Origin: Competibacter_A sp002352125
GTDB lineage: Bacteria > Pseudomonadota > Gammaproteobacteria > Competibacterales > Competibacteraceae
Assembly (NCBI GenBank): GCA_035441325.1
Contig: DAOROA010000017.1
Coordinates: 14,052-78,051 of the forward strand
Length of the DNA: 64,000 nt
Direction of reading: 5' to 3'
The notes beneath the pieces were generated by a model. It saw only the letters and a program-made list of their open reading frames with translations, did no database searches and was not told where the DNA came from. Below, piece after piece: positions 25,051 through 34,076 of the stretch. Both the position numbers and the translations under genes were made by a program. Position 1 is the stretch's first letter. The number at the start of each line of letters is the position of its first letter.

Positions 25051-25518
25051 CTAGTCGTCTAGGTTCCAGTTGCCAATGTCGGCATCGACACCTTCGCCGC
25101 CCGGCTGGCCGTCGGCGCCCAACGAATAAATATCGATTTCCCCATGCTGGCCAGGACTGAGGTATTGGTAGGCTTTGCCCCAGGGATCTTTGGGCAACTT
25201 GTCCAGATAGCCGCCCTCTTGCCAATGCGACGCATCGGCTGGTTTTTGCACCAGCGCCTCTAAGCCCTGCTCGGTAGTCGGATAGCGGAAATTGTGTAGC
25301 CGGTATAGATCCAACTGATTCTTGATCACCCGGATATCTTGCTTGGCCTTGACCACCCGGGCCTTGTCGGGATTGTCCATGATGCGCGGCACCACCACGG
25401 CCGCCAGAATGCTGAGAATCACGACTACGACCATGACTTCGATCAGGGTAAAACCGCTCTGGCCGGCTAGATGGCTGCGCCGCCGCCGGCGGTGGATAGC
25501 GAACGGGATAATAGGCAT
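25051..25518 (-). CDS. gspG: Type II secretion major pseudopilin GspG
   Basis: 155 residues from ATG 25518, with GGAG 9 nt upstream. The prepilin leader is Arg-rich (HRRRRR) and unusually long, ending at QSG/FTLIEVMVVVVILSILAA. The C-terminal calcium-site region and PTTEQGLEALV, KLPKDPWGKAYQYL and YSLGADGQPGGEG segments are diagnostic. GspG polymerises into the pseudopilus shaft. This is the first gsp gene of the run; gspC-gspF are not upstream, where metW ends 65 bp away. Confidence 0.95.
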   Translation of the reverse strand: MPIIPFAIHRRRRRSHLAGQSGFTLIEVMVVVVILSILAAVVVPRIMDNPDKARVVKAKQDIRVIKNQLDLYRLHNFRYPTTEQGLEALVQKPADASHWQEGGYLDKLPKDPWGKAYQYLSPGQHGEIDIYSLGADGQPGGEGVDADIGNWNLDD

Positions 25519-25583
25519 CACGAATCTCCAAAATCGAGGCCGAAATAGCAGGCAATAGAGCGGCGGCGCGGAAAACAAACCGT

Positions 25584-26177
25584 TCAGGCGCGGCCTAGCC
25601 GATACAGGGCAATTTCGCCCAGCAGATTGGGCCATAAGCGAGGCCCTAGCCGGGGACGATGGGCGTGGTCCAGCACCGTGCGCTGCAAAATATCGATTCG
25701 CTTGCGTCGGCACAGTTCCTCGAAATCGCGGATGGTGAACAGGTGGACGTTCGGCGTATCGTACCACTGATAAGGCAAGGTTTTGACCACCGGCATGAAC
25801 CCCTGGAGGGCAATCTGCGCCCGGCAGCGCCAGAAGCCGAAGTTGGGGAAAGTCACGATGCCCTGCCGACCCACCCGCAACATCTCGTCGAGCAGCGCCT
25901 CGGTATGCCGCACCGCCTGCAAGGTTTGGGTCATGATCACGTAATCGAAGCTGCTGTCGCCAAAATCCGCCAATCCGGCCTCCAAGTCGGCGTGAATGAC
26001 ATCGATGCCGGCCCGAATGCATTTGACGATGTTGTCGGTGTCGATTTCCAGGCCGTAACCCCCGACCTGTCGATGCGCGCGCAAATAGGCCAGCAGCGCG
26101 CCGTCTCCGCAACCCAAATCCAACACGCGCGTGCGGGGGCGGATCCATTCGCTGATGAGCTCCAGTTCAGGCCGCAT
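25584..26177 (-). CDS. metW: Methionine biosynthesis protein MetW
   Basis: 197 residues, SAM-methyltransferase-like fold with the glycine-rich motif VLDLGCGDGALLAYL (about residues 18-32). The family segments TLQAVRHTEALLDEMLRVGR and FPNFGFWRCR are present. MetW works together with MetX in homoserine activation; its methylation substrate is not established. The start overlaps the end of metX by 11 bp. Confidence 0.95.
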   Translation of the reverse strand: MRPELELISEWIRPRTRVLDLGCGDGALLAYLRAHRQVGGYGLEIDTDNIVKCIRAGIDVIHADLEAGLADFGDSSFDYVIMTQTLQAVRHTEALLDEMLRVGRQGIVTFPNFGFWRCRAQIALQGFMPVVKTLPYQWYDTPNVHLFTIRDFEELCRRKRIDILQRTVLDHAHRPRLGPRLWPNLLGEIALYRLGRA

Positions 26178-27333
26178 GGGCGTTCACCTCTTGGGCGACC
26201 CGCGCCAGATAGCAGCGCAAGGTTTCATGGTAGAGCGGGATCGGCATCAGAAAAGCATCGTGGCCGTATTCGGATGGAATTTCGGCGTAACTGACCTCGC
26301 GTCCGGATCGAACCAGCGCCCGCACGATTTCTTGCGAGCGGGCCGGTGCAAACCGCCAGTCGCTGGTGAAAGAGATCACCAAAAACCGCGCCCGCGTCCG
26401 GTGAAATGCTGCGGACAAATCCTGATCGAAGTCGGCCGCCGGATCGAAATAATCCAAGGTCTTGGTGATCAGCAGATACGTGTTGGCGTCGAAGCGGTCC
26501 ACGAAGGCATGGCCTTGATGGCGCAAATAGCTCTCCACCTGAAACTCGGTATCGAAGTTGAAGTGGAAGTTGGGCGTGCCCTCGCGCATCTCGCGGCCGA
26601 ACTTGGCGCGCATCCCTTCGTCGGACAAATAAGTGATGTGTCCCAACATCCGGGCGATCATCAGCCCGCGACGCGGCACCACGCCGAACTCGTAATAATG
26701 TCCGTGGTGAAAATCGGGATCGGACAAGATTGCCTGCCGCGCCACTTCGTTGAAGGCGATGTTCTGCGCCGATAGCCGCGGCGCGGCGGCGATCACCAGC
26801 GAGTGCCGCACCCGCTCGGGAAACGTGATGGTCCACTGCATGGCCTGCATCCCGCCCAGGCTGCCGCCGATCACTGCCGCCCACTGCTGGATACCGAGCC
26901 GGTCGGCCAGCCGCGCCTGGCTGCGCACCCAGTCCTTGACGGTGACGATGGGAAAATCCGGCCCGTAGGGCTTGCGGGTGTCCGAATTGATGGCGGTCGG
27001 GCCAGTGGAGCCTTTACAGCCGCCCAGGTTGTTGCAGCACACCACGAAGAACTCGCGAGTATCGATGGGTTTACCGGGACCGATGCAGTTGTCCCACCAG
27101 CCCGGCTTGCCCGGATCGGTGCCCTCGTGATAGCCGGCGACATGGTGATCGCCCGATAAGGCATGGCAGATCAGCACGGCATTGCTGCGGTCGGCGTTCG
27201 GCGTGCCGTAGGTTTCGTAGACCATCTCGTAAGCCGCCAGCGACCGGCCGCAGTCCAGCGCCAGCGGCTCTGCAAAATGGGCGGTCTGGGGGGTGACCAA
27301 ACCGACGGAATCCGGAGGAAAAGTGTGCGGCAT
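26167..27333 (-). CDS. metX: Homoserine O-acyltransferase
   Basis: 388 residues from ATG 27333 (GGAGGAAAAGTGTGCGGC lies within the upstream coding-strand context; the exact ribosome site is weak). Alpha/beta hydrolase fold with nucleophile Ser in GGSLGGMQAMQW, oxyanion-region NNLGGCKGSTGP and the C-terminal catalytic His in YGHDAFL. It transfers an acetyl or succinyl group to homoserine; the sequence alone does not decide the acyl donor, but the metY gene in the window suggests acetyl. The frame extends to 27393 without support. Confidence 0.94.
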   Translation of the reverse strand: MPHTFPPDSVGLVTPQTAHFAEPLALDCGRSLAAYEMVYETYGTPNADRSNAVLICHALSGDHHVAGYHEGTDPGKPGWWDNCIGPGKPIDTREFFVVCCNNLGGCKGSTGPTAINSDTRKPYGPDFPIVTVKDWVRSQARLADRLGIQQWAAVIGGSLGGMQAMQWTITFPERVRHSLVIAAAPRLSAQNIAFNEVARQAILSDPDFHHGHYYEFGVVPRRGLMIARMLGHITYLSDEGMRAKFGREMREGTPNFHFNFDTEFQVESYLRHQGHAFVDRFDANTYLLITKTLDYFDPAADFDQDLSAAFHRTRARFLVISFTSDWRFAPARSQEIVRALVRSGREVSYAEIPSEYGHDAFLMPIPLYHETLRCYLARVAQEVNAHAA

Positions 27334-27491
27334 TGTGCTCCTGACCGTGGTGTTGTATCCGTGGGGAACGATGCAAATAAACGGGGGGATCAAGTCTAAT
27401 CGGCGCCAGGCTTGGCGGCAACCGGGTTTGATTCAATAAAAATTAATATATTTTTTAATGTGTTGAATATATTTATTCACGTTGGACAGCG
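27334..27491 (-). promoter_or_regulatory. AT-rich region upstream of metX
   Basis: 158 bp between yggU and metX. The segment 27430-27480 is strikingly AT-rich against the GC-rich surroundings and contains runs such as TTAATATATTTTTTAAT. It probably carries the metX-metW promoter. I could not identify a SAM-riboswitch core or a clear operator; it also follows the yggU stop closely, so part may be transcribed through. Confidence 0.4.
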
Positions 27492-27788
27492 TCACTTGGA
27501 CAGCGGTTCGATCCCCGGCGGCAGCCGGCGCGGGCCGGCGATGCGCAGCCGCTTGTCGCGGCCGGTTTCGCCGGCCAGCAGCGTCACCTGACTTTTCGCC
27601 ACCCCGAACAGCGTCGCCAGAAATTCCCGCAAATGAGCGTTGGCCTTGCCATCCACGGGCGGCGCAACGATGCGGACGCCGATCCGATCATCGCGCGGTG
27701 CCAGCCACTCGTCGCGGCTGGCGCGCGGCTGGACCCGAACGTTCAGGATCAAATCGGCACCATCCCAACGATATCCGCTAACGCCCAT
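27492..27788 (-). CDS. yggU: YggU/DUF167 family protein
   Basis: 98 residues from ATG 27788, which is the usual YggU length; a TTG at 27821 would add 11 residues and overlap yggT. Family pattern: LILNVRVQPRASRDE, VRIVAPPVDGKANAHLREFLA (in part) and SQVTLLAGETGRDKRLRI. Function unknown across bacteria. It lies 4 bp after yggT and 3' of proC, a conserved gammaproteobacterial order. Confidence 0.92.
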   Translation of the reverse strand: MGVSGYRWDGADLILNVRVQPRASRDEWLAPRDDRIGVRIVAPPVDGKANAHLREFLATLFGVAKSQVTLLAGETGRDKRLRIAGPRRLPPGIEPLSK

Positions 27789-27792
27789 CGCC

Positions 27793-28350
27793 TCAGCGGA
27801 TTCCCCCTGTCCAGAATCCAAGCAAATCCTGCAACAGCAGGCTGACGAAGATCAGCGCCACCACCACCAGCATCGGCGATAGGTCGATCCCGGAAATCGG
27901 CGGCAGCAATCGCCGGGCCGGCCGCAGCACCGGCGCGGTCAACTGAGCCAGCACCCGCGCCGCCGGGTGATAAGGATCGGGATTGAACCAGCTTAGCACC
28001 GCCTGGATCACCACGCCCCACAGGTAAATGTTGATCAGCAGCTTGAGCAGCTCCGCCACGGTCAGCAGCAATAAACCGACGACGCTGGCGCTCTGACCGA
28101 GCAGCAGAGTCACCAACAACACTTCGACCAGTTGCAGGGCGAACGCCAAAACCACCGACGCCAGATCCAGCCCCCGGTATCCGGGCACGATGCGGCGCAA
28201 CGGTAGCAACGGCGGATTGGTGATGCGAACCAAAAATTGCACCAAAGGATTGTAGAAATCGGCGCGCACGCACTGCAACAGGAAGCGCAGCATCACCGCC
28301 AGGATGTAAAAACCGAAAACGGTCTGGACGAGAAACAGGGTCGCGGTCAC
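27793..28350 (-). CDS. yggT: YggT family membrane protein
   Basis: 185 residues, two copies of the YggT domain, each with a pair of hydrophobic helices. The repeated pattern is seen in VQFLVRITNPPLLPLRRIVPG near residue 40 and ARVLAQLTAPVLRPARRLLP near residue 130. Proposed roles concern osmotic shock or cell-division/envelope placement of complexes, none certain. GTG 28350 overlaps the proC stop by 4 bp. Confidence 0.93.
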   Translation of the reverse strand: MTATLFLVQTVFGFYILAVMLRFLLQCVRADFYNPLVQFLVRITNPPLLPLRRIVPGYRGLDLASVVLAFALQLVEVLLVTLLLGQSASVVGLLLLTVAELLKLLINIYLWGVVIQAVLSWFNPDPYHPAARVLAQLTAPVLRPARRLLPPISGIDLSPMLVVVALIFVSLLLQDLLGFWTGGIR

Positions 28351-29180
28351 GGTTGTTCCCCCAACAAGTCGCCCAGTTCGCGGGCACGCTGGCGAGCGGC
28401 TTCCAGCGCTTTGGCGAACAGCGGCCCCACGCCGCCATCGCCCAAGATCGCCAAGGCCCGTTCGGTGGTGCCCCCCGGCGAGGTAACCCGGACTCGCAAC
28501 GTGGCGGGGCTTTCCACGCTTTCCAGCGCCATCTTGGCCGCGCCGAAAGCGGTTTGCAGCGTCAGCAGCCGGGCGATCTCGGCCTCCAGGCCAAGATCCA
28601 GCGCCGCGCGCTCCAGCGATTCCATCACCAAAAAGAAATAGGCGGGGCCGCTGCCGGACAGCGCGGTAACCGCGTCCAGCAAACTTTCGTCGTCCACCCA
28701 GACCGTCACACCGACCGCCCGCAACAAGGATTCCGCCAGTTGCCGGTGCTCTTCGGATACGAATTCGTTGGCGAACAAGGCGCTGGCAGCGCTGCCGACC
28801 AAGGCCGGGGTGTTGGGCATGGTTCGTACCAACGCTAGCGATCCGCCGCCCAGCCAGCGCCGCAAATCCGGTTCGCGCACGCCGGCAGCGACGGAAATCA
28901 CCAGCGGCTGGTGCGCTTGGATGGCCGGCGCCAACTGCCGGGCGACGCCTTGCAAAACCTGCGGCTTGACCGCCAATACGACCACTTCGGCCTTGGTGGC
29001 AATTTCCGGGTTACCGGCACCAGCATGGACACCGAAACGGCCGTGCAAAAATTCGCGCTGGCTAGCGTCGGGTTCGGCGACCCAAATGCAGCCCGGATCG
29101 TGGCCGCCGCCGATCAAGCCGCCGATCAAACTGCGGGCCATGTTGCCGCCGCCGATGAAGGCAATGGGAACGTCTTTCAT
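28347..29180 (-). CDS. proC: Pyrroline-5-carboxylate reductase
   Basis: 277 residues. The N-terminal Rossmann motif FIGGGNMARSLIGG binds NADPH, and the C-terminal signature ALSGSGPAYFFLVMESL followed by VTSPGGTTERAL is diagnostic. It catalyses the last step of proline synthesis. It heads the proC-yggT-yggU run; a small exported protein and yggS lie upstream on the same strand. Confidence 0.96.
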   Translation of the reverse strand: MKDVPIAFIGGGNMARSLIGGLIGGGHDPGCIWVAEPDASQREFLHGRFGVHAGAGNPEIATKAEVVVLAVKPQVLQGVARQLAPAIQAHQPLVISVAAGVREPDLRRWLGGGSLALVRTMPNTPALVGSAASALFANEFVSEEHRQLAESLLRAVGVTVWVDDESLLDAVTALSGSGPAYFFLVMESLERAALDLGLEAEIARLLTLQTAFGAAKMALESVESPATLRVRVTSPGGTTERALAILGDGGVGPLFAKALEAARQRARELGDLLGEQP

Positions 29181-29255
29181 CTCCGCCTCGCGGTGTTAAA
29201 GTCGTGGTACCCGGACAAGAACGAATACCGTTTTGCGCCTGGGTAGAAACGTGCT

Positions 29256-29651
29256 TCAGGGTTTGTTGCCCAACAGTCGGGCGACCTGCTCGCCGATGTT
29301 GGCCAGCAGGTTATCTTTTTGATAAGACTCGTAGACTTGCTGTTTATTGGCCGGGTCGAGCCGTTGAAAAGAGGCGTAAGTTCCCGGCGATCTTTCTTGC
29401 AGAGCCCGCTCGAACCCGTTGCGATCCAAGCCTGGCGCCAACCGTTCGGCGGCATCCGGCGCGGGCACCGCCCACACCGGCACGACTTGCGGCTGGCTGG
29501 TAATCAGGGCGGTGGCTTGCCGTTTGGCTTCGTCCTCGATTTCGCGCAGATAGCTGTCGTCTGCACCAGCCAGAAGCGGCGCAACCAACAGCGCCACACT
29601 GGCCAGCCGGCCAAGCACGAAGAGAGCGGATATCGGAATAGGTGACGGCAT
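29256..29651 (-). CDS. Small exported hypothetical protein
   Basis: 131 residues from ATG 29651. Residues 1-29 look like a Sec signal peptide (hydrophobic core VLGRLASVALLVAPLLAGA). The mature part is largely helical and charged: DDSYLREIEDEAKRQATAL, a Pro-rich linker, then FERALQERSPGTYASFQRL and a C-terminal helix. I do not recognise a named domain. It lies between yggS and proC, a place where gammaproteobacteria sometimes carry an unrelated small gene. Longer starts up to 29726 are open but would precede the signal peptide by 25 residues. Confidence 0.7.
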   Translation of the reverse strand: MPSPIPISALFVLGRLASVALLVAPLLAGADDSYLREIEDEAKRQATALITSQPQVVPVWAVPAPDAAERLAPGLDRNGFERALQERSPGTYASFQRLDPANKQQVYESYQKDNLLANIGEQVARLLGNKP

Positions 29652-29741
29652 CGTCGGCTTCCCGGAGCAGCAAATGGGTTTCGGGCCAACGGCCCGAACC
29701 GGATTTGGTCGTTGCACTTTAAGCATACTGCAAACCAGCCT

Positions 29742-30428
29742 TCAGGCGCGCGACCCAAAGATGGCAGTACCGATTCGCACTAGAGTAGCGCCTTCGGCGA
29801 TCGCGGCTTCGAGATCGTCGGACATACCCATAGATAAAGTATCGAGCTCTAGTCCGCCAGCGGCCAAGCGCTCCTGCAACGCACGAAGTCGCGCAAAAGG
29901 CTTGCGTTGCGCCACGAATTCCGGGTCTGGGGCGGGGATCGCCATCAGGCCGCGCAACCGCAATCGCGGTAGAGCGGCTACCGCCCAGGCGGCTGCGGGC
30001 ACTTCCGACTCGTCCAAACCATGTTTGCTGAACTCTTTATCGATATTGACTTGCAGACAGACGTTCAGCGGTGGCAGGTGACCGGGCCGCTGCGCACTCA
30101 ACCGCTCGGCGATTTTCGGCCGATCGACGCTATGAACCCAGGCGAAACGTTCGGCGATGGATCGAGTTTTGTTGGCCTGAATGGGGCCGATGAAGTGCCA
30201 CTCCAGATTCAGCGCCGCCAATTCGGTCATCTTATCCAGCGTTTCCTGCAAGTAGTTTTCGCCGAAACGGATCTGGCCGGCGGCAGCCACCGCCGCGATG
30301 GCCGACGGCGGGTGCGTTTTGCTGACGGCCAGCAGCTCGACCGATTCCGGCGGGCGCCCGAATCGTTGCTCTGCGGCGCGAATGCGAGCCAACACGGCAT
30401 GAAGGCGAGCGGCATAATCGGTAATCAT
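29742..30428 (-). CDS. yggS: PLP homeostasis protein YggS/PLPBP
   Basis: 228 residues from ATG 30428. PLP-binding lysine in LLAVSKTHP (about residue 35), followed by GENYLQETLDKM, WHFIGPIQANKT, VNIDKEFSKHG and the phosphate-loop SMGMSDDLEAAI. It binds pyridoxal phosphate without known catalysis and buffers cellular PLP and amino acid metabolism. It is divergent from pilT, an arrangement conserved in pseudomonads. Confidence 0.95.
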   Translation of the reverse strand: MITDYAARLHAVLARIRAAEQRFGRPPESVELLAVSKTHPPSAIAAVAAAGQIRFGENYLQETLDKMTELAALNLEWHFIGPIQANKTRSIAERFAWVHSVDRPKIAERLSAQRPGHLPPLNVCLQVNIDKEFSKHGLDESEVPAAAWAVAALPRLRLRGLMAIPAPDPEFVAQRKPFARLRALQERLAAGGLELDTLSMGMSDDLEAAIAEGATLVRIGTAIFGSRA

Positions 30429-30554
30429 GATGGATTCTCTCGTCAGACGATGGCGCGGTCGCAACGCTATTGCGATATATACTATTTGAAATTTGAATTT
30501 TCCGAATCGCCCGCCATCGGGCCGCTTCGTAACGCTTTCGCGGGAGCAACCGCC

Positions 30555-31601
30555 ATGACCCTCGACGAACTATTGACTTTTTCTGTGACCAATAACGCTT
30601 CGGACCTGCATCTCTCGGCCGGCTTGCCGCCGATGATCCGGGTGGACGGCGATGTGCGCCGCATCAACGTCCCGCCGCTCGACCACAAGGTGGTGCACGG
30701 CCTGATCTACGACATCATGAACGACAAACAGCGCAAGGACTACGACGAATTTCTGGAATGCGATTTTTCGTTCGAAATTCCCAAGCTGGCTCGGTTCCGC
30801 GTCAACGCGTTCAACCAGGACCGGGGCGCGGCGGGCGTGTTTCGCACCATTCCCACCCAGATCAAGAGCTTGGAAGATCTCGGCTGTTCGCCGGTGTTCC
30901 GGGATCTGATCGCTGCCCCGCGCGGGTTGATTCTCGTGACCGGCCCAACCGGTTCGGGCAAGTCCACCACCCTGGCGGCGATGATCGACTACATCAACAA
31001 AAACGAATACGGCCACATTTTGACCATCGAAGATCCGATCGAATTCGTTCACCAGAGCCAGCGCTGCCTGGTCAACCAGCGCGAGGTGCATCGCGATACG
31101 CTCGGTTTCAACGAAGCGTTGCGCTCGGCGCTGCGCGAGGATCCCGACATCATCCTGGTCGGCGAAATGCGCGACCAGGAAACCATCCGGCTGGCGCTGA
31201 CCGCCGCCGAGACCGGCCACCTGGTGTTCGGCACCCTGCACACCAGCTCCGCTCCCAAAACCATCGACCGCATCATCGACGTGTTTCCCGCCGGCGAGAA
31301 ACCGATGGTGCGCTCGATGTTATCCGAGTCGCTGCGGGCAGTGATTTCGCAGGCGCTGCTCAAGAAAAAAGGCGGCGGGCGAACCGCCGCTTGGGAAATC
31401 ATGGTCGGCGTCCCCGCCATCCGCAACCTCATTCGCGAGGATAAGGTCGCGCAGATGTATTCATCCATCCAAACCGGTGCGGCTTACGGAATGCAAACGC
31501 TCGACCAGCATTTGCTGGAACTGGTCAAAAAGGGTTTGGTCGCTCGTGACGAAGCTGCTACCTATGCCCAGAACAAGGCGTCGTTCCGGCAACAGATGTA
31601 A
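30555..31601 (+). CDS. pilT: Type IV pilus retraction ATPase PilT
   Basis: 348 residues from ATG 30555. N-terminal PAS-like domain to about residue 100, then the RecA-like ATPase with Walker A GPTGSGKST (residues 130-138), Asp box TIEDPIEF, Walker B LREDPDIILVGEMRD and His box TGHLVFGTLHT. The PilT-specific AIRNLIRE motif is present near residue 285. PilT powers pilus depolymerisation at the inner membrane. The usual neighbour pilU does not follow; the next gene is on the opposite strand. Confidence 0.97.
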   Translation: MTLDELLTFSVTNNASDLHLSAGLPPMIRVDGDVRRINVPPLDHKVVHGLIYDIMNDKQRKDYDEFLECDFSFEIPKLARFRVNAFNQDRGAAGVFRTIPTQIKSLEDLGCSPVFRDLIAAPRGLILVTGPTGSGKSTTLAAMIDYINKNEYGHILTIEDPIEFVHQSQRCLVNQREVHRDTLGFNEALRSALREDPDIILVGEMRDQETIRLALTAAETGHLVFGTLHTSSAPKTIDRIIDVFPAGEKPMVRSMLSESLRAVISQALLKKKGGGRTAAWEIMVGVPAIRNLIREDKVAQMYSSIQTGAAYGMQTLDQHLLELVKKGLVARDEAATYAQNKASFRQQM

Positions 31602-31806
31602 GCATCTGGCGCGTGCCGCCGGATTAGAGCAACCGCGCGGCGCGCACCCGGCAAGATCAGGCCAGTTCATCGGATATCGACATCGGGCCGCAGCTCCCGG
31701 ATAAGGAGAGTACCGTTTCCAGACTACCTTGCACCAGGGGATAACGGCGGCTGCAAACCCGGCCGGAACACGCTATCGCCATAACCGGCTCGCCATCCTG
31801 GCTGGT

Positions 31807-33096
31807 CTAGGACAGATCGACATTCTCCCTTTCGTATACGATCTGCCCGCGCAGCAGAGTGTGCGTGACCAAGCCTCGCAGTTCCCAACCCAGAAACGGC
31901 GTGTTCTGGCCACGACTGCGCAACGTGCCGGCCGCCATCCGCCAATCGGCAGCGGGATCGAAAACACAGACATCGGCTGGCGCACCCACTCCCAGATGGC
32001 CACCGTCCAGCCCCAGGATTCGGGCCGGTCCGCTGGTCAGGCGCTCCAACACCATCGGGAGCGTCAAGGTTTCGTCCCGCGCCAGCCGCAGACTCAACGC
32101 CAGCAGCGTATCCAGGCCGGAAATGCCCGGCTCGGTGTCGCCGAAAGGGGCTTGCTTGGCGTCGGGTTCGTGCGGCTGATGATCGGAGCAAATCGCGCCC
32201 AACACGCCATTGGCCAAACCGGCCCGCAACGCGTCCCGGTCGCGCAAGCCGCGCAGAGGTGGCCGAACGTGGCATCGGCTGTCGAAACCCGCCAAATCGA
32301 TCTCGGTCAGGTGCAACTGATGCACGGCGACATCGGCGGTCACCGGCAGCCCATCGGCTTGAGCCCGCGCCACCAGCTCCACGGAACGCGCGCAAGATAG
32401 CCGGCCGACGTGAACGCGCACGCCGATGTCGCGAACCAGTTCGAGATCGCGGGCGATAATACCGGTTTCCGCCGATGCCGGAATCCCGGGCAAACCCATC
32501 TGGGTACCGACCTGTCCCTCGTGAGCGACGCCGTGCCCCAACCAAGGATCGATCGGGGTCAGAAATACGGTCAGATCGAAGGTGGCGGCGTACTCCAGCG
32601 CCCGCCGTAACACCAGCGTATTGGGCACCGGACGACCGCCATCGCCGACGCCGATACAGCCGACGTCTTTGAGGGCCGCCATTTCCGCCAACCGCTCGCC
32701 GCGCAAGCGATGAGTCAGTGCGCCCAGCGTCAAGACGCGCGCCTGTCCGGCTGCTTCGGCGCGGCGACGGATCAACTCCACCACCGACGGCTCGTCGATG
32801 ACCGGATCGGTGTCCGGCGGACAAACCAGGGTGGTGATGCCGGCGGCGGCGGCGGCTCGCGTTTCGCTCGCGATGGTCGCCTTATGCTCTTGGCCGGGCT
32901 CGCGCAACCGGGCGCAAAGATCGATCAATCCCGGACAAACGATGCGGTCGCGGGCGTCGATGATCCGCTCGACCGCGAAGCCATCCGGCGGCCGGCCGAC
33001 GCCAGCGATGCATCCTTCGGCAACGAACAAATCCAAAATCGCGTCGATCTGACGAGCCGGATCGATCAGGCGGCCGCCACGGATGACGATACGCAT
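31807..33096 (-). CDS. Dihydroorotase-like protein PyrC' (predicted non-catalytic subunit of aspartate transcarbamoylase)
   Basis: 429 residues, amidohydrolase fold of type I dihydroorotase length. The zinc motif that should read D-x-H-x-H is D59-L-C61-A-R63, so both metal histidines are lost, while the LREPG that follows is kept. Later NAP-like and SDHQPHEPDAKQAPF segments survive. This matches the pseudo-dihydroorotase PyrC'/PyrX that assembles with PyrB in Pseudomonas. The ATG overlaps the pyrB stop by 1 bp (TGATG), supporting a fixed complex. An active dihydroorotase must lie elsewhere. Confidence 0.9.
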   Translation of the reverse strand: MRIVIRGGRLIDPARQIDAILDLFVAEGCIAGVGRPPDGFAVERIIDARDRIVCPGLIDLCARLREPGQEHKATIASETRAAAAAGITTLVCPPDTDPVIDEPSVVELIRRRAEAAGQARVLTLGALTHRLRGERLAEMAALKDVGCIGVGDGGRPVPNTLVLRRALEYAATFDLTVFLTPIDPWLGHGVAHEGQVGTQMGLPGIPASAETGIIARDLELVRDIGVRVHVGRLSCARSVELVARAQADGLPVTADVAVHQLHLTEIDLAGFDSRCHVRPPLRGLRDRDALRAGLANGVLGAICSDHQPHEPDAKQAPFGDTEPGISGLDTLLALSLRLARDETLTLPMVLERLTSGPARILGLDGGHLGVGAPADVCVFDPAADWRMAAGTLRSRGQNTPFLGWELRGLVTHTLLRGQIVYERENVDLS

Positions 33097-34076
33097 CAAC
33101 TGTTCTCCCCAGTTGGACGAGCGTGGTTGCCCAGAGTAATGGACATGATCGCCATCCGCACAGCGATACCGTTGGTGACTTGCTCCAGAATCACCGAACG
33201 CGGTCCATCGGCTACCCGCGAATCGATTTCCACGCCGCGGTTGATCGGGCCAGGATGCATGACGATGGCGTCCGGCTTGGCCAATTCCAACCGCTCCTCG
33301 GTCAAACCGTAACGCTGGAAAAATTCCTGTTCGGTTGGCAACAACGCGCCTTCCATCCGCTCCTTTTGCAAGCGCAACATGACCACCACATCCACGTCTT
33401 GCAGTCCTCGCCTCAGATCGTGGAACACTCGCACGCCCAGCGTCTCGACCTGAGCCGGCAACAGCGTGCGGGGAGCGATGACCCGGATATCGGCGGCGCC
33501 GAGAATGTTGAGGGCGCGAATCAGCGAACGCGCCACCCGCGAATGCAGGATGTCGCCGACGATGGCGACTTGCAAGACAGAGAAATCCGGTTTGTGGCGG
33601 CGGATGGTAAACACGTCCAGCATGGCTTGAGTGGGATGGGCATGGCGGCCATCGCCAGCGTTGAGCACAGCGATGTGTGGTTTGACGTGGCGAGCCACGA
33701 ATTCCGCCGCACCGCTTTGCTGGTGACGCACCACGAACATGTCGCACTGCATCGCTTCGATGTTTTGCAAGGTATCCAGCAGGCTTTCGCCCTTGACCGT
33801 GGACGAATGGGCGATGTTGAGGGTGAGCACGTCGGCCGACAGCCGCTTGGCCGCTAACTCGAAGGTGGTTCGAGTGCGGGTGCTGGCCTCGAAAAACAGG
33901 TTGACCACGGTCTTGCCGTGCAGGGTCGGCAGTTTCTTGACCCGGCGCTCGGCCACGCCGCGCAAGGATTCGGCGGTGTCGAGAATTTCCGTCAGATGGC
34001 GGCGACTCAACCCTTCCACGGTCAGGAAGTGCAGGAGGCGGCCCTGGCGATCCAGTTGCATGTTGGCGGTGCTCAT
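33096..34076 (-). CDS. pyrB: Aspartate carbamoyltransferase catalytic subunit
   Basis: 326 residues from ATG 34076. Carbamoyl-phosphate site FFEASTRTRTTFELAAKRL, then HSSTVKGESLLDT, GDGRHAHPTQAMLD and the aspartate-site MLRLQKERMEG, ending with MHPGPINRGVEID. It carries out the second step of UMP synthesis. Class A-type ATCase expected because the next gene is PyrC'. It overlaps pyrR by 4 bp. Confidence 0.97.
   Translation of the reverse strand: MSTANMQLDRQGRLLHFLTVEGLSRRHLTEILDTAESLRGVAERRVKKLPTLHGKTVVNLFFEASTRTRTTFELAAKRLSADVLTLNIAHSSTVKGESLLDTLQNIEAMQCDMFVVRHQQSGAAEFVARHVKPHIAVLNAGDGRHAHPTQAMLDVFTIRRHKPDFSVLQVAIVGDILHSRVARSLIRALNILGAADIRVIAPRTLLPAQVETLGVRVFHDLRRGLQDVDVVVMLRLQKERMEGALLPTEQEFFQRYGLTEERLELAKPDAIVMHPGPINRGVEIDSRVADGPRSVILEQVTNGIAVRMAIMSITLGNHARPTGENS

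Noticed and set aside
27334..27491. SAM-type riboswitch upstream of metX
   Set aside because: I could not match a SAM-II or other known core; the region is mainly AT-rich promoter-like DNA.
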